From NCBI RefSeq assembly GCF_946222605.1, contig NZ_CAMIIE010000031.1, positions 1 to 42,461 on the forward strand: 42,461 nt of DNA. Direction: 5' to 3'. The notes beneath the pieces are model-generated. The model worked only from the letters and a program-made list of their open reading frames with translations, searched no databases and was not told the origin of the DNA. Source of the stretch: an uncultured Acidocella sp. (GTDB taxonomy: Bacteria > Pseudomonadota > Alphaproteobacteria > Acetobacterales > Acetobacteraceae). The position numbers and the translations under genes were made by a program. Shown one piece after another: positions 1-8,616 of this stretch (positions are counted from its first letter, which is position 1; every line of letters begins with the position of its first letter).

Positions 1-97
1 CAGCTTTCAGCTGAATGCTCTAGCTTTCGTTTTGGCGAGCAATTTCATGTGTTTAAGTTGCCGCTGCCGCGCCAACCTCAACACATATCGCTCTAAG
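1..97 (-). repeat. Dispersed palindromic element, copy A (cut by window edge)
   Basis: This stretch matches position for position, with scattered differences, the copy at 10036-10132. It is also related to 29521-29597 and, in the opposite orientation, to 42304-42461. Shared landmarks are GCTCTAG, a GTTTTGGCGAGCAATTTC block, and a terminal ACACATATNGCTCTAAG. The arms GAGCAATTTCATGTGTT and AACACATATCGCTC face each other around a smaller inner dyad, so the transcript could form a long hairpin. It lies just past the stop codon of the orphan cydC and may act as its terminator. The element probably continues beyond base 1. Confidence 0.7.
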
Positions 98-115
98 TAA
101 ATGCTGGTCTCGGGC

Positions 116-1792
116 CTATCGCCGGCGCAGCGCCTTGCCGTCCCGCAGCTCATACACCTCGTCCATCAGCGCCAGCCCGGCCGGGCGGTGGGTGATGTAG
201 AGCACGCTGCGCCCGGCCAGCAGCGGCGCGAGGTCGGCCAGGAAGGCGCGCTCGGTCTCCACATCCAGCCCCTCGGTCGGCTCGTCCAGAATCAGCAGCG
301 GCGCCGGCTTGAGCACGGCGCGAGCGAGCGCGATGCGCCGCGCCTGGCCGCCGGACAGGCTGGCCCCGCCTTCCCCCACCAGATGATCCAGCCCATGCGT
401 GAGCCCGCGCACGAAGCCAGCCAGCTGCGCCACCTCCAGCGCGTGCCAAAGTGCCGCCTCATCCGCCGCGCCATTGGCCAGCAGCAGATTATCCCGGATG
501 CTGGTGTGAAACAGATGGCTGCGCTGGGAGATGATGGTGGCATGGCGCGCCATCTCCGCGCTGGAAAAGGCCCGCAGATCCACCCCGCCGAACCGCGCCG
601 TGCCGGCCTGGTACTCATGAAAGCGCAGCAGCAGATTGATCAGCGTGGATTTGCCGGAGCCGGAGACGCCCACGATCCCGACACGCCGCCCCTGTGGCAG
701 GCTCAGGCTGAACCCATCCAGCACCTTGCGGCCGCCATCATAAGCAAGCTCGACCCCCGCCAGCTCCAGATCGTAGCGCTGCAAATCCGGGGCGGCGGTT
801 GCGGGGGCGGCGACCGGCGGCATCTGGTCCGCCAGCGCGAAAATACGCCGTGCGGCGGTTTTGATCTGGCCGAGATAATTCAGCGCCCCGGGAAGCGGGG
901 CCGTGGCCTCGAAGGCGGCCATGGCGCCGAGCAGCAGCATCGGCACCTGTGCGGCGCCCAGCCCGCCCGCCTCAAAGCGCCGCGCGCCGAACACCAGCAC
1001 CGCCAGCAGCGTCGCATTCGCCGCCAGCCCGGAGAGCGCCGCGCCCAGCGCCGTCCCATTGCCAAGCCGCGCCTGGGCACCGGCCAGCTCTTCATTCAGC
1101 GCCGCCGCGCGGGCCTGCATCGCCGCAGCCGCGCCGCTCACCAGCAGCTCCCCCATGCCCTGCAGCGCCTCGACATACTCGGCCCGCAAACCCGCATTCA
1201 GCCGGGTGATCTCCGCCCCCGGCCCGGCGCCAAGCCGCGCCGTCAGCACCGGGGCGAGGGCGCCGTTCAATCCCAGCCCGAGGATCAGCGCCAGCGCCGC
1301 CGGCCAGGAGAAGAACGCGAAAAACGCCGCCATCAGCAATGAGGCCGCCAAAGCGGTGAGCACCGGCACGAACACCCGCAGATAAAATAAATTCAGCGTG
1401 TCGATATCGGCGACGATGCGGCCCAGCAGATCCGCGCTGCGCTGCCCCTGCAGCGCGGCGGGGGCCAGCGGCTCCAGCCGGGTGTAGAACCAGACCCGCA
1501 GATCCGCCAGCAGCCGGAAGGTGGCCTCATGCGTGACCAGCCGCTCGGCATAGCGCGAGGCCACCCGCAGCGTCGCGAAAAACCGCACCATCGCCGAGGG
1601 GGTGAAGAAGTTGAAGGCATTCTGCGCCGCGATCCCGGCCAGGCCGGCGATGGCGGTGGCGGCGAGGAACCAGCCGGAGAGGGCGAGCAGCCCGAAATTC
1701 GCCAGCAAGGTCAGCGTGGCCAGCCCCAGCCCGGCCAGCATCCAGCCCTGGCGCGGCGCGGTCAGGCGGATCAGGCGCCAGATGTCAGACAT
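116..1792 (-). CDS. cydC: Thiol reductant ABC exporter subunit CydC (orphan cydDC pair)
   Basis: This is one half of the CydDC heterodimeric ABC protein of the inner membrane. The family is needed for cytochrome bd assembly and has been described as a cysteine/glutathione exporter and, more recently, as a haem transporter. The 558-residue product has an N-terminal six-helix membrane domain (about 15-310). A nucleotide-binding domain follows, with Walker A GVSGSGKST, signature LSGGQ, Walker B LLILDEPTEGLD and the switch His in YITHRP. The ATG at 1792 was chosen because it overlaps the cydD stop by 8 nt and begins the conserved MSDIWRLIRL region; the longer open frame upstream runs inside cydD. 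No cydAB lies beside this pair, whereas a complete cydABDC set lies at 29992-35891. CydC rather than CydD is inferred from gene order and similarity to the second copy. Confidence 0.88.
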   Translation of the reverse strand: MSDIWRLIRLTAPRQGWMLAGLGLATLTLLANFGLLALSGWFLAATAIAGLAGIAAQNAFNFFTPSAMVRFFATLRVASRYAERLVTHEATFRLLADLRVWFYTRLEPLAPAALQGQRSADLLGRIVADIDTLNLFYLRVFVPVLTALAASLLMAAFFAFFSWPAALALILGLGLNGALAPVLTARLGAGPGAEITRLNAGLRAEYVEALQGMGELLVSGAAAAMQARAAALNEELAGAQARLGNGTALGAALSGLAANATLLAVLVFGARRFEAGGLGAAQVPMLLLGAMAAFEATAPLPGALNYLGQIKTAARRIFALADQMPPVAAPATAAPDLQRYDLELAGVELAYDGGRKVLDGFSLSLPQGRRVGIVGVSGSGKSTLINLLLRFHEYQAGTARFGGVDLRAFSSAEMARHATIISQRSHLFHTSIRDNLLLANGAADEAALWHALEVAQLAGFVRGLTHGLDHLVGEGGASLSGGQARRIALARAVLKPAPLLILDEPTEGLDVETERAFLADLAPLLAGRSVLYITHRPAGLALMDEVYELRDGKALRRR

Positions 1793-3503
1793 AGGCCGCC
1801 TCCTGTGTGTGCAGCATGTCCCGATAGGGGCCGGGAACGGCCCGCAGGCTGGCATGGGTACCGGACTGCACCAGCCGCCCCTCCTGCAGCACCAGAACCT
1901 GGTCCGCCCGCTCGGCCAGCGCCAGCCGGTGCGCGATGATGATGGCGGTGACACCCGAATCCTGGTCCATCGCGTCCAATATCGCCGCCTCGGTCCGCGC
2001 ATCCAGGCTGGCGGTGGCCTCGTCCAGGATCAGCAGCTTCGCCTGGCGGGCATAGGCGCGGGCGAGGGCGAGGCGCTGGGTTTCGCCGCCGGAGATATTG
2101 GCGCCGCCCTCGTCGATCGCCGCACCGAACTGGCCGGGCAGGCTTTGAATGAAATTATAGGCATGGGCGCGCGCCGCGGCGTTGCGCAGCACGGCGAAGT
2201 CCCGCTGGGGCAGGCCAAGGGCGAGATTATCCTCGACACTGCCTTTGAACAGGCGCGGGCTTTGCGGCACCCAGGCCAGCGCCTGCCACCAGCTTTGCGG
2301 ATCGATGCCGGCCAGATCCTGCCCGTTCACCAGAATCCGCCCGGCGCTGGGGGTGAGAAACCCCAGCAGCAGGCGCGAGAGCGTGGTCTTGCCCGCCCCG
2401 CTGGCGCCGACAATCACCGTGGTGCTGCCGGCCGGAAAGCGGGCGGTGACATCCTGCAACACCACCTGCCCCTCATAGGCAAAGCTCAGCTGCTCGCAGG
2501 CAATCTCATACGTCTCAGCCGGCGCCAGCCGGGCACTGCCGCGCGCGGGCACCGGCGCGTCCAGGAGGCCGAAAATCTGCCGCGCGGCGGCAATGGCGCT
2601 CATCCTTGCATGGTAATGCACCGAAAGCCCGCGCAGCGGCACGAAATATTCCGGGGCCAGCAGCAGCACCAGAAAAGCCGGGTAGAACTCGAAATGCCCG
2701 TGGATCAGCCGCGCCCCGAACAGCACCGCCACCAGCGCGATCGCCAGCGAGGCGAAAAATTCCAGCACCGCGCTGGTAAGAAAGGCGATGCGCAGCCCAT
2801 CCATGGTGGTGCGGCGATAATCGTCGGACATCCGCGCGATGATGGCGATCTCATCGCGCGCCCGGCCAAACAGCTTCAGCGTGGTGAGACCCTGCAGCAC
2901 ATCCAGGAAATGCGTGCTTAAGCCCAGCAGCTTCAGCCATTGGCGCTGATTGATCGCCTCCGCCCGGTAGCCGACAAACACCATGAATAGCGGGATCAGC
3001 GGCCCCGCGACCAGCAGCACCAGCCCGCTGATCCAGTCCAGCGAAAACACCAAGGCGAGGATGGCCAGCGGCACCGCGACGCAGAGATACATCTGCGGCA
3101 GATAGCGGGCGAAATAGGGCTCCAGCGCCTCCACCCCGTCCAGCAGCACGGTGGCGTGCGCGGCGCTGGCGGCGCCCTCGGCCGGGCCGCGGGCGAATAG
3201 CCGTTCCAGCAAGGCGGCGCGCAGCCCGGTTTTGATGGTCAGGCAGGCGCGGCTGGCCAGGCGCTCGGCGCCATAGGTGAGCACAGCCCGCAGCCCGAAC
3301 AGCAGGGCCAGCAGCAAAAGCGGCGTCTCCAGCCGCTCCAGCCTCACATGGTGAAACGAGATGGCGGTGACCAGCTTGGCCAGCAGCACGGATTGGCCGA
3401 TCACCACCCAGGCGGAGAGCAGCCCCAGCCCGATGCTGCCATAAAGCGCGCCTCTGGCGCGCTTGCCTTCGCGCATCAGGCGCGGATCCATGCGGTCACT
3501 CAT
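1785..3503 (-). CDS. cydD: Thiol reductant ABC exporter subunit CydD (orphan cydDC pair)
   Basis: This is the partner half-transporter of the preceding CydC and acts in the inner membrane in cytochrome bd maturation. The 572 residues comprise a transmembrane exporter domain (about 20-320) and an ATPase domain with Walker A GASGAGKTT, signature ISGGETQ, Walker B LLILDEATASLD and switch region IIIAHRLAL. Length is normal for the family. It is translated just before cydC, with an 8-nt overlap, which implies coupled synthesis of the two halves. It begins 52 nt after the puuE stop on the same strand, so it may be read through from the urate operon, although a separate promoter cannot be excluded. 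The protein is clearly paralogous to the CydD encoded at 31620-33386 but diverged from it. Confidence 0.88.
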   Translation of the reverse strand: MSDRMDPRLMREGKRARGALYGSIGLGLLSAWVVIGQSVLLAKLVTAISFHHVRLERLETPLLLLALLFGLRAVLTYGAERLASRACLTIKTGLRAALLERLFARGPAEGAASAAHATVLLDGVEALEPYFARYLPQMYLCVAVPLAILALVFSLDWISGLVLLVAGPLIPLFMVFVGYRAEAINQRQWLKLLGLSTHFLDVLQGLTTLKLFGRARDEIAIIARMSDDYRRTTMDGLRIAFLTSAVLEFFASLAIALVAVLFGARLIHGHFEFYPAFLVLLLAPEYFVPLRGLSVHYHARMSAIAAARQIFGLLDAPVPARGSARLAPAETYEIACEQLSFAYEGQVVLQDVTARFPAGSTTVIVGASGAGKTTLSRLLLGFLTPSAGRILVNGQDLAGIDPQSWWQALAWVPQSPRLFKGSVEDNLALGLPQRDFAVLRNAAARAHAYNFIQSLPGQFGAAIDEGGANISGGETQRLALARAYARQAKLLILDEATASLDARTEAAILDAMDQDSGVTAIIIAHRLALAERADQVLVLQEGRLVQSGTHASLRAVPGPYRDMLHTQEAAYV

Positions 3504-3555
3504 GCCGCCGAGCTAACCCGGCCGGCGGAGCGCCGCCAAGATCTATGTCAAATCC

Positions 3556-4497
3556 TCACGCTTCCGGCGGCGGCACCTGGCGCAGCCATTCCCGGGCGAT
3601 GTCGATCCTTCGCGCCACCCAGACATCCGGCAGGGTGGCGACATAATCCAGAATCCCCCGCAGCGCGCCGATGCGCCCGGGCCGGCCGATGATCCGGCAA
3701 TGCAGCCCGATGGAGAGCATTTTCGGGCTGCTCTCCCCTTCCAGCCGCAGCGCGTCGATCGCGTCCTTGATGTAGGTGACGAAATGCGCGCCGGTATTGA
3801 AGCCCTGCACGGCGGCGAAGCGCATATCGTTGCTGTCCAGCGTGTAGGGCAGGATCAGCTGCGGCTTGCCCCATGTGGTGTCGTAATAGGGCAGATCGTC
3901 CGCGTAGCTGTCGGCGTCATAGACAAACCCGCCCTCCTCGACCACCAGCCGCGCGGTGTTGGGGCTGGTGCGGCCAGTGTACCAGCCGAGCGGGCGATGG
4001 CCGGTGAGGGAGGTGATGATCTCGATGGCGCGCTGCATATGTTCGCGCTCGATCTCTTCCGGCACATATTGGTAATTGATCCAGCGATAGCCGTGGCTGG
4101 CGATCTCCCAGCCGGATTTCAGCATCGCCTCCACCGCCTCCGGGTTGCGCTGCATCGCCATCGCCACGCCATAGACGGTGAGCGGCATGCCGTGCTCTTC
4201 GAACAGCTTGCGGATGCGCCAGAACCCGGCCCGCGCCCCGTAATCATAGAGGCTTTCCATGGAATGATGGCGCATGCCCGGCACCGGAGCGGCGCCGACG
4301 ATTTCGGAGAGGAAGGTTTCCGCCCCTTCATCGCCGTGCAGCACGGTGTTTTCCGCCCCTTCCTCGTAATTCAGCACGAAGCTGAGCGCGAGCTTGGCCC
4401 CGCCCGGCCAGGTGATGCGGGGCGGATGGCCGGCATAGCCGACAAGGTCGCGCGGGTAGGCGGGGCTGTTAGCCGCCGCGATAGGTGGAATAGCCAT
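3556..4497 (-). CDS. puuE: Allantoinase PuuE (polysaccharide-deacetylase fold)
   Basis: It hydrolyses allantoin to allantoate in the cytoplasm. The sequence is typical of the metal-independent PuuE type rather than the amidohydrolase-fold allantoinase: YPRDLVGYAGHPPRITWPGG near the N-terminus, then SFVLNYEEGAE, EIASHGYRW, the GWYTGRTSPNT loop, YDADSYADDLPYY, and a C-terminal GLHCRIIGRPGR segment. The 313 residues match family length. Its ATG lies inside the last codons of uraH, overlapping by 29 nt, so the two are translationally linked. Together with uraD and uraH it forms a minus-strand operon that turns 5-hydroxyisourate into allantoate. The product would feed the allantoate amidohydrolase encoded at 7301-8524. 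Confidence 0.93.
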   Translation of the reverse strand: MAIPPIAAANSPAYPRDLVGYAGHPPRITWPGGAKLALSFVLNYEEGAENTVLHGDEGAETFLSEIVGAAPVPGMRHHSMESLYDYGARAGFWRIRKLFEEHGMPLTVYGVAMAMQRNPEAVEAMLKSGWEIASHGYRWINYQYVPEEIEREHMQRAIEIITSLTGHRPLGWYTGRTSPNTARLVVEEGGFVYDADSYADDLPYYDTTWGKPQLILPYTLDSNDMRFAAVQGFNTGAHFVTYIKDAIDALRLEGESSPKMLSIGLHCRIIGRPGRIGALRGILDYVATLPDVWVARRIDIAREWLRQVPPPEA

Positions 4498-4777
4498 AGG
4501 CGCTCAGGATCAAGGGGACGTGGTAATGGCGCTCTGGCTCATGCACCAGAATGCGCACCGGAATGATGTCGTAAAACTCAGCCGCCCTGCGATAGGCGGC
4601 GGCATGGAAGCGCAGCTCATAGGCGCCGGCGGTGAGGCTTTCGGCCAGGCAGGCGCGCCCGCCCTCGTCCAGCGTCACCGAGGTAACCGCCCCGCCCGGC
4701 GCGTGCAGCTCCACCTGCATTCCCGCCGCGCCGCAGCCCTGGACCACATCCAGCACATGGGTGGTAAGGCCCTTCAT
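4469..4777 (-). CDS. uraH: 5-Hydroxyisourate hydrolase (transthyretin-like)
   Basis: It opens 5-hydroxyisourate to OHCU, the second step after urate oxidation. The 102-residue protein shows the family signatures at both ends: LTTHVLD near the N-terminus (His7) and HYHVPLILSAYGYSTYRGG at the C-terminus, close to the YRGS tetrapeptide that defines the transthyretin-like hydrolases, with Gly in place of the final Ser. The central region around EFYDIIPVRI is also typical. It is slightly short but complete. The start codon overlaps the uraD stop by 4 nt (ATGA), and its 3' end overlaps puuE, so the three genes form one tightly coupled operon. No signal peptide is visible, so a cytoplasmic location is likely. 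Confidence 0.93.
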   Translation of the reverse strand: MKGLTTHVLDVVQGCGAAGMQVELHAPGGAVTSVTLDEGGRACLAESLTAGAYELRFHAAAYRRAAEFYDIIPVRILVHEPERHYHVPLILSAYGYSTYRGG

Positions 4778-5241
4778 GGCGCGATGTCCTGCAGCCGCAA
4801 CCAGGTGATATGGCCGATTTCACGCAAGGCGGTCTCCTTCTCCGTGCGGGGGTCATGCGCCAGCCGCTTGGCGAAGGCTTCCAGGATCGCCGCCTTGCCG
4901 GGCTGCAGCCGCACGCAGATGATGAAGGGAAAGCCGAATTTTTCCCGATAGGCGGCGTTCAGCGCGGTGAAGCGGGCGAATTCCTCCGCGCTCAGCGCCC
5001 GCAACCCCGCCCCTTGCTGCTCGGCCTGGGAGGCGGCGGTGAGGTCCGCCTGGCCGGCACCAAGTTCCGGATGGGCGCGGATCAGCGCCAGCTGCTCGGC
5101 CTCCGCCGCATCCGCCACCACCGCCATCAAAGCCGCGTGCAGGCTGGCCTTGTCCGGGAAGGGGGAGGTTGTGAAGGCCCGTTCCACCACCCAGGGGGAA
5201 TGCTCGAACAGGCCGAGATACGGGCCGGACTCAGCGATCAT
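4774..5241 (-). CDS. uraD: 2-Oxo-4-hydroxy-4-carboxy-5-ureidoimidazoline decarboxylase
   Basis: It decarboxylates OHCU to (S)-allantoin. Recognisable family blocks are FEHSPWVVERA, IRAHPELG, a Ser-Gln-Glu-Gln-Ala-Gly-Leu-like stretch (SQAEQQGAGL), and YREKFGFPFIICVR. The catalytic His of the family lies in the AHPEL block. The ATG at 5241 is preferred because a perfect GGAGGT lies 4 nt upstream of it; this gives 155 residues. An in-frame ATG at 5283 would add 14 residues (169 in total) but has only a weak ribosome site, so the longer form remains possible. It is the first gene of the uraD-uraH-puuE operon and is divergent from the M20 hydrolase at 5334. Confidence 0.88.
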   Translation of the reverse strand: MIAESGPYLGLFEHSPWVVERAFTTSPFPDKASLHAALMAVVADAAEAEQLALIRAHPELGAGQADLTAASQAEQQGAGLRALSAEEFARFTALNAAYREKFGFPFIICVRLQPGKAAILEAFAKRLAHDPRTEKETALREIGHITWLRLQDIAP

Positions 5242-5245
5242 GTCG

Positions 5246-5251
5246 ACCTCC
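5246..5251 (-). promoter_or_regulatory. Ribosome binding site deciding the uraD start
   Basis: The minus strand reads GGAGGT followed by CGAC and ATG. This is the strongest Shine-Dalgarno match near the 5' end of uraD, and it places the start at 5241 rather than at the upstream ATG at 5283. Confidence 0.55.
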
Positions 5252-5333
5252 GGGAATTTCGCGACACGCTTGGCGAAAATCACTCACCCAAGCATAGTGG
5301 CGCCGATAGCCCAAGCGCGCAACCGGGACTGAG

Positions 5334-6551
5334 ATGATGAAGAGCCTGACCGACCTGATCGACCAGCACGATGCCACCCGCGAGGAATTCCTCGCCGAAC
5401 TGGTCCGCCACCCCTCCGACAACCCGGCCGGGGACTGCGCCCCGCACGCGGCGATGACAGCACAACTGCTCGAGCAGTTAGGGTTCCACGTGGAACGTCA
5501 TGCGGTCCCCGAGGCGCTGGTGCGGGCGCATGGCATGGTCAGCTGCACCAATCTCATCGTCCGCCACGGCTTCGGCCCCGGCCCGACCATCGCCCTCAAC
5601 GCCCATGGCGATGTGGTGCCGCCCGGCGAGGGCTGGAGCGCGGACCCGTACGGGGCGGAGATCCGCGAGGGCTGGATGTATGGGCGCGGTGCCGCCGTCT
5701 CGAAATCCGACATCGCCTCCTATGCCTTCGCGCTGAAGGCGCTGAAGGAGAGCGGGCTGGCGCTGAAGGGCACGGTCGAGCTGCATATTACTTATGATGA
5801 GGAGACGGGCGGCGAGATCGGCCCGGGCTGGCTGCTGGCGGAGGGGATTTCCAAGCCGGATGCCGCGATTGCCGCGGGCTTCTCCTATAATGTCGTCACC
5901 GCGCATAATGGCTGCCTGCATCTGGAAGTGACCGTGCTCGGCCGCTCCGCCCATGCGGCGAAGCCGGAAACCGGGATCGACGCGCTGCAGGCCGCGACCT
6001 GCGTGCTCAACGCGCTCTATGCCGAGCGGGCCAGCCTGCGCGGCCAGCCCTCCGCCATCCCCGGCATCGGCGCGCCGGGGCTGACGGTGGGGCTGATCTC
6101 GGGCGGCATCAACACCAATGTGGTGCCAGACAAGATCACGCTGCGTCTGGACCGGCGCATCACCCCGGACGAGGACCCGGCGGCGGTGGAAGCCGGGCTG
6201 CGGGCGCTGATCGAACAGGCGGTAACGGAGGTTGAAGGGGCGCGGGTGGAGATCCGCCAGGTGCTGCTGGCGCAGCCGCTGACCCCGCTGCCGGGGAGCG
6301 AGAAACTGGCGGAGGCGCTGAGCCGGCGCGCCACCGAGATTTACGGCGAGCCGATCGGCACCACCGGCGTGCCGCTTTACACCGATGCCCGCCATTACGC
6401 CGCCGCCGGCGTGCCGATCGTGCTCTACGGCGCGGGGCCGCGCAGCATCGAGGAAGCCAACGCGCATCGGGCGGATGAGCGCCTGCCGCTTACGGATCTG
6501 CACCGCGCGACCCAGGTGGTGGCGCTGGCGCTGGCGGATCTGCTGGGGTGA
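5334..6551 (+). CDS. M20 family metallohydrolase (ArgE/DapE-like), substrate unknown
   Basis: This is a 405-residue cytoplasmic amidohydrolase of the M20 zinc-peptidase clan, complete in length. Visible metal-site blocks are NAHGDVVP (His91, Asp93), YDEETGGEIG (Glu156/157), GRSAHAAKP and the C-terminal EANAHRADE. The usual GRGAxDMKG block reads GRGAAVSKSD, so Val122 stands where the metal-bridging Asp normally is. This may mark a subfamily with a shifted ligand (Asp126) or altered chemistry. The gene is divergent from uraD, and the intergenic region up to the uraD start at 5241 is 92 bp, which suggests shared control. By context it may act on a ureido or formyl-amide intermediate of purine or pyrimidine breakdown, but the substrate is not shown by the sequence. 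A second in-frame ATG lies at 5337. Confidence 0.8.
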   Translation: MMKSLTDLIDQHDATREEFLAELVRHPSDNPAGDCAPHAAMTAQLLEQLGFHVERHAVPEALVRAHGMVSCTNLIVRHGFGPGPTIALNAHGDVVPPGEGWSADPYGAEIREGWMYGRGAAVSKSDIASYAFALKALKESGLALKGTVELHITYDEETGGEIGPGWLLAEGISKPDAAIAAGFSYNVVTAHNGCLHLEVTVLGRSAHAAKPETGIDALQAATCVLNALYAERASLRGQPSAIPGIGAPGLTVGLISGGINTNVVPDKITLRLDRRITPDEDPAAVEAGLRALIEQAVTEVEGARVEIRQVLLAQPLTPLPGSEKLAEALSRRATEIYGEPIGTTGVPLYTDARHYAAAGVPIVLYGAGPRSIEEANAHRADERLPLTDLHRATQVVALALADLLG

Positions 6552-6554
6552 GGC

Positions 6555-7241
6555 CTACTCGTTGGTCTCGCCGGTATCCCCATCCCGCGCCTCCACTTTC
6601 TTGGATTCCGGCGAGTTCTCCTGGCGCAGGAAGATGCTGAGCACGACATAGAGGCCGATGGCGCCGAACTCGGCCTCCCAGCACTGGAACACCGAGAACC
6701 AGAAATCCGCGCTGCCGGCATAGGAAAGGGTGGAGAGGGTCGGCAGATGCTGCAGCGTCTGCTGTTCGTTATAGCGCCAGCTGCCGAAGAGCAGATGCAG
6801 CCCGAAGGCGATGATGAACATGGCGATGAACGCCAGGGACAGCGAGTTGGCATAGAGCGTGTCGGCCAGCGTGTCGCGCCGGCGCAGCCTCAGATACAGG
6901 CTGCGATGGCCGAATCCTTCCGGTTTGCGCGAATGCGCCGCGCCTTTCTGCCGCAGCACCGCGCTGAAGGCGATCAACACCGCCAGCTGCAAAATCGCCG
7001 CCTGCCAGTTGCTGAAGGCGCCATCCAGGAAATTGCCGGTGCGCAGATAGGCGCCGAGGGAGACCGGCGGAAAATGCGCTGATTTCAGGCTGCCATTATA
7101 ATCGGCCCAGCCGGTGAGCCCCTGCGGGATCAGGCAGAGGATGAACAGGGTGAAGAAGGCGATGGAGAGCCCGTCATCGCGCCAGAGCTTGCGCAGGCGG
7201 TTGCCGAGACTCTCATTCAACGGGGTGGTCAGGCTGGACAT
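6555..7241 (-). CDS. DUF6766 family integral membrane protein
   Basis: This 228-residue membrane protein of unknown function resembles the DUF6766 family. Features are an N-terminal amphipathic segment, a first hydrophobic helix (about 25-45), a second (about 80-100) followed by KGAAHSRKPEG, a third (about 130-152) followed by GSWRYNEQQ, and a fourth (about 185-205) ending in LRQENSPESKKV. The repeated FxNWQ/FQCWEAEF helix starts are typical of the family. The ATG at 7241 was chosen because AGAGG lies 6 nt before it; another ATG two codons upstream directly abuts that AGAGG. The gene is convergent with the M20 hydrolase, whose stop is only 3 nt away. It lies 59 nt downstream of the allC stop on the same strand, so it could be co-transcribed. 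No role in purine use can be inferred. Confidence 0.72.
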   Translation of the reverse strand: MSSLTTPLNESLGNRLRKLWRDDGLSIAFFTLFILCLIPQGLTGWADYNGSLKSAHFPPVSLGAYLRTGNFLDGAFSNWQAAILQLAVLIAFSAVLRQKGAAHSRKPEGFGHRSLYLRLRRRDTLADTLYANSLSLAFIAMFIIAFGLHLLFGSWRYNEQQTLQHLPTLSTLSYAGSADFWFSVFQCWEAEFGAIGLYVVLSIFLRQENSPESKKVEARDGDTGETNE

Positions 7242-7300
7242 GCGCATCCTCTGAGCGGGTCTTGCAGATATATGTCCGCCAAGGCCGCAGGGAAGATGGC

Positions 7301-8524
7301 TCAGCGCGTGGCCAGGCGCTCCAGGAAATCCAGCATCACCTGTGCCGCCGCGTCCACATCCTCGGGCGTCACATGTTCGGCCGGGTTGTGGCTGACCCCG
7401 TCGCGGCAGCGGATGAACAGCATGGCCACGGGGCAGAGCGCGGCCATGCTCATCGCATCATGCCCGGCGCCGGAGGCGAGCGCGAAGGGCCGCCCGCCTT
7501 GCGCGGCAATGCTCTCCGCCAGCAGGCTCTGGGCGATGTCGTCGCACAGGCAGGGGGCGAGCTGCTGGACGATTTTCACCTCATGGCCGATGCCGCGCCG
7601 GGCGCAGAGTGCCGCCAGCCCCTCGCGGAACTCCCGTTCCGCCGCATCGCGCGGGCCGGCCAGCGGGGCGCGCAGATCGACCGAGAAGCTCACCCCGCCG
7701 GGGATCACATTGCCCACCCCGGGGGCGACGCTGAGCGCGCCGACCGTGCCGACGATGCCCTCGCGCGTGGCAATCCGCTCGACTAGCAGCACCGCCTCGG
7801 CGGCGGCGGCCAGCGCGTCCCGGCGCAGACCCATCGGCGTGGTGCCGGCATGGTTGGCCATGCCGGTGAGGCTCACGGCCAGGCGGGTTTGCGCGGCGAT
7901 GCCGGTGACGATGCCCAGCGCCAGACCTTGCGCCTGCAGCACCGGGCCTTGCTCGATATGCGCTTCCAGATAGAGCCGCACATCCTGAAGCGGCGGGGGC
8001 TGGCGCAGAGCGGCCGGGTCCAGCCCGAAGCCGCGCATCGCCTCGCCCATGGCGATGCCGTCATCGTCCAGCAGGGTGGTGGGGTTATCCGCCAGCGTGC
8101 CGGCAAGATAGCGGCTGCCGGTCATCGAGGCGTGGAAGCGCGAGCCTTCCTCATCGCCGAAGGCCAGGATCTCGATGGCGAAGGGCAGGCGTTTGCCTTG
8201 CCGGGCCAGCGCCTCGACCACGCCCAGCCCCAGCATCACCCCCAGCGCGCCGTCATAGGCGCCGGCATCGCGGACACTGTCGATATGCGAGCCGATCAGC
8301 ACGCTGCCCGCGCCGGTGCCCTCATAACGGCCGATCAGCGTGCCCGCCGCATCCAGCCGCACGCTCATCCCGGCCGCCTGCATCCAGCCGGTCAGCGTCT
8401 CCAGCGCCGCCCTATGCGCTGGGGTGAGGAAGCGGCGGGTCAGCGCGCCTGCCTCCTCGCTGTAAGGCGGCTGCTTGAGCAGGTCGCAACGGGAGACGGC
8501 GATGGCGCCAAGGCTCTGAGTCAT
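7301..8524 (-). CDS. allC: Allantoate amidohydrolase (M20 carbamoylase family)
   Basis: It is predicted to hydrolyse allantoate, releasing CO2 and ammonia and leading to ureidoglycolate. The 407-residue product carries the M20 hydantoinase/carbamoylase signatures in order: IGSHIDSV, an AYDGALGV block, LAFGDEEGSRF, YLEAHIEQGPVL, GMANHAGTTPMG, SGAGHDAMSM and a C-terminal DGVSHNPAEHV. N-carbamoyl-L-amino-acid hydrolases share these, but clustering with uraD, uraH and puuE favours allantoate. The ATG at 8524 is preferred over a TTG two codons upstream. It is divergent from the flavoprotein gene at 8617, across a 92-bp gap that probably holds both promoters. Confidence 0.85.
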   Translation of the reverse strand: MTQSLGAIAVSRCDLLKQPPYSEEAGALTRRFLTPAHRAALETLTGWMQAAGMSVRLDAAGTLIGRYEGTGAGSVLIGSHIDSVRDAGAYDGALGVMLGLGVVEALARQGKRLPFAIEILAFGDEEGSRFHASMTGSRYLAGTLADNPTTLLDDDGIAMGEAMRGFGLDPAALRQPPPLQDVRLYLEAHIEQGPVLQAQGLALGIVTGIAAQTRLAVSLTGMANHAGTTPMGLRRDALAAAAEAVLLVERIATREGIVGTVGALSVAPGVGNVIPGGVSFSVDLRAPLAGPRDAAEREFREGLAALCARRGIGHEVKIVQQLAPCLCDDIAQSLLAESIAAQGGRPFALASGAGHDAMSMAALCPVAMLFIRCRDGVSHNPAEHVTPEDVDAAAQVMLDFLERLATR

Positions 8525-8616
8525 GCCCAAAAACTAGCCGCAGATAGCGATTGCCCGCAATAAGATGGCTCGCTAGCATTTGCTTTGGAGCCAGCAGCGT
8601 GAAGGAGTGCCCAAGG

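Noticed and set aside
1793..2002. N-terminal extension of the orphan CydC into cydD
   Set aside because: The extra 70 residues are an Arg/Trp-rich out-of-frame reading of cydD; homology begins at the ATG at 1792.
5284..5465. Minus-strand open frames opposite the start of the M20 hydrolase as an extension of uraD
   Set aside because: They are in other frames, lack similarity to any family and overlap the well-supported M20 gene.
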